Below, one piece after another: positions 4,996-5,576 of a DNA stretch of 5,576 bases. Numbering within the stretch: position 1 is the first letter of the stretch; each line of letters starts with the position of its first letter. The notes beneath the pieces are model-generated. The model was not told the DNA's origin. It did not search any database and saw nothing but the letters and a program-made list of their open reading frames with translations. The translations under genes and the position numbers were made by a program. The stretch is from an uncultured Oscillospiraceae bacterium (lineage in GTDB: Bacteria > Bacillota > Clostridia > Oscillospirales > Oscillospiraceae): the NCBI GenBank assembly GCA_900752445.1, contig CAADVN010000157.1:1-5576 (forward strand), read 5' to 3'.

Positions 4996-5576
4996 TCAGC
5001 AGAACTTGCGCTTCTGGGCGCGGTCTTCGAGGGCTTTGAGGGCGGCGGCGGGGTCCTTGCTCTTGGCGAGGAAGATCATCGCCGCGATGATGTAGGGCTT
5101 GTAGCTCGCTTCCTTGTACAGCGGCGTGCGGTAGCGGTCGAACACGCTGGCCTCGACCTCGCCGTCCTTGCAGCTCACGTCGTTGATGTCCGCAGGCAGG
5201 CAGTGCAGGTACAGCGCCTTGCCCTCCTTCGTCGTAGCCATCAGCTCCTCGGTGCAGCACCAGTCCTTGTGCTCCGCGTTCTGCGCCAGCAGCTCCTTCT
5301 CCAGGGCCTTGATGCCGTCGGTGTCGCCCTCGCCGTACAGGTTCGTGCGCTTCTCCATCGCAGCAAACGGAGCCCAGCTCTTCGGATACACGATGTCCGC
5401 ATCCTTGAAGGCCTCGGCCATGCTGTTCGTCCTCTTGAAGGAGCCGCCGGAGGCTGCCGCGTTCTTCTTCGCGACCTCCTCGACCTCAGGCATGACCTCG
5501 TAGCCTTCGGGGTGGGCGAGGACGACGTCCATGCCGAAGCGGGTCATCAGGCCGAGGACGGCCTGGGGCACGCCCG
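4996..5576 (-). CDS. ygeW: YgeW-type knotted carbamoyltransferase (C-terminal half, runs off the right edge)
   Basis: The visible 192 residues end at TGA (4996-4998); the frame is open to the right edge and the true start lies outside. A GTG at 5569-5571 is an internal valine (GVPQAVLGLMTRFGMD), not a start. Relatives have about 390-400 residues, so this is roughly the ornithine/aspartate-binding half of a transcarbamylase. Close resemblance to E. coli YgeW is seen in LMTRFGMDVVLAHPEGYEVM, in YPKSWAPF, in HKDWCCTEELM, in the catalytic-loop LHCLPADINDVSCKDGEV (histidine codon at 5203-5205) and in YKEASYKPYIIAAMI. Family members bind carbamoyl phosphate and form a knotted chain; the natural acceptor of YgeW is not settled, and E. 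coli YgeW was not active on the common acceptors. With the downstream carbamate kinase, the likely direction is phosphorolysis of a ureido compound to carbamoyl phosphate. It is the first visible gene of the ygeW-arcC-ridA operon. Confidence 0.93.
   Translation of the reverse strand, partial: GVPQAVLGLMTRFGMDVVLAHPEGYEVMPEVEEVAKKNAAASGGSFKRTNSMAEAFKDADIVYPKSWAPFAAMEKRTNLYGEGDTDGIKALEKELLAQNAEHKDWCCTEELMATTKEGKALYLHCLPADINDVSCKDGEVEASVFDRYRTPLYKEASYKPYIIAAMIFLAKSKDPAAALKALEDRAQKRKFC

Noticed and set aside
3955..5576. Arginine deiminase operon (arcBC)
   Set aside because: The transcarbamylase carries YgeW-specific blocks (HCLPADI, YKEASYKPYIIAAMI) rather than the usual ornithine carbamoyltransferase sequence, and no arcA or arcD is in view.

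Overview
The window looks like chromosome from a GC-rich anaerobic member of the Bacillota (Clostridia, perhaps an Oscillospiraceae-like gut bacterium). This is an inference from high GC with frequent ATA and AGG codons, strong GGAGG-type ribosome sites, canonical sigma-A promoters, and a gene set (2-hydroxyacyl-CoA dehydratase-type protein, YgeW-type carbamoyltransferase, carbamate kinase) typical of amino-acid- and purine-fermenting anaerobes. No rRNA, tRNA, CRISPR array, transposase or phage gene was seen.

Left part (1-3261). A cysteine-rich 2-hydroxyacyl-CoA dehydratase D-component-like gene runs off the left edge on the minus strand; its N-terminal 219 residues are visible. It is divergent from a plus-strand pair: a TetR-family regulator (191 aa) and, 21 nt later, a 582-residue membrane-anchored protein of unknown function with three transmembrane helices, a large extracytoplasmic part with PepSY-like repeats, and a possible small beta-barrel C-terminal domain. 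The divergent intergenic region (658-915) holds two well-formed sigma-A promoters facing away from each other, and small palindromes near the tetR start that could be operators.

Middle (3262-3560). This convergent, non-coding stretch is packed with perfect or near-perfect hairpins. Two almost identical 13-bp GC-rich stem-loops bracket four further inverted repeats and a 14-bp direct repeat. The T-tracts of the bracketing stem-loops point outward, so a transcript from either side should cross the whole array before stopping at the far hairpin. This is the most unusual structure in the window.

Right part (3561-5576, minus strand). A catabolic operon is read right to left: ygeW-type knotted carbamoyltransferase (C-terminal half only), carbamate kinase, and RidA. 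In related anaerobes ygeW and a carbamate kinase belong to the purine/ureide degradation cluster. The likely logic is release of carbamoyl phosphate from a ureido compound, ATP formation by carbamate kinase, and quenching of reactive enamine/imine by-products by RidA. The upstream genes that would confirm this lie outside the window. A large hairpin separates ygeW from the kinase gene and may tune their relative expression.
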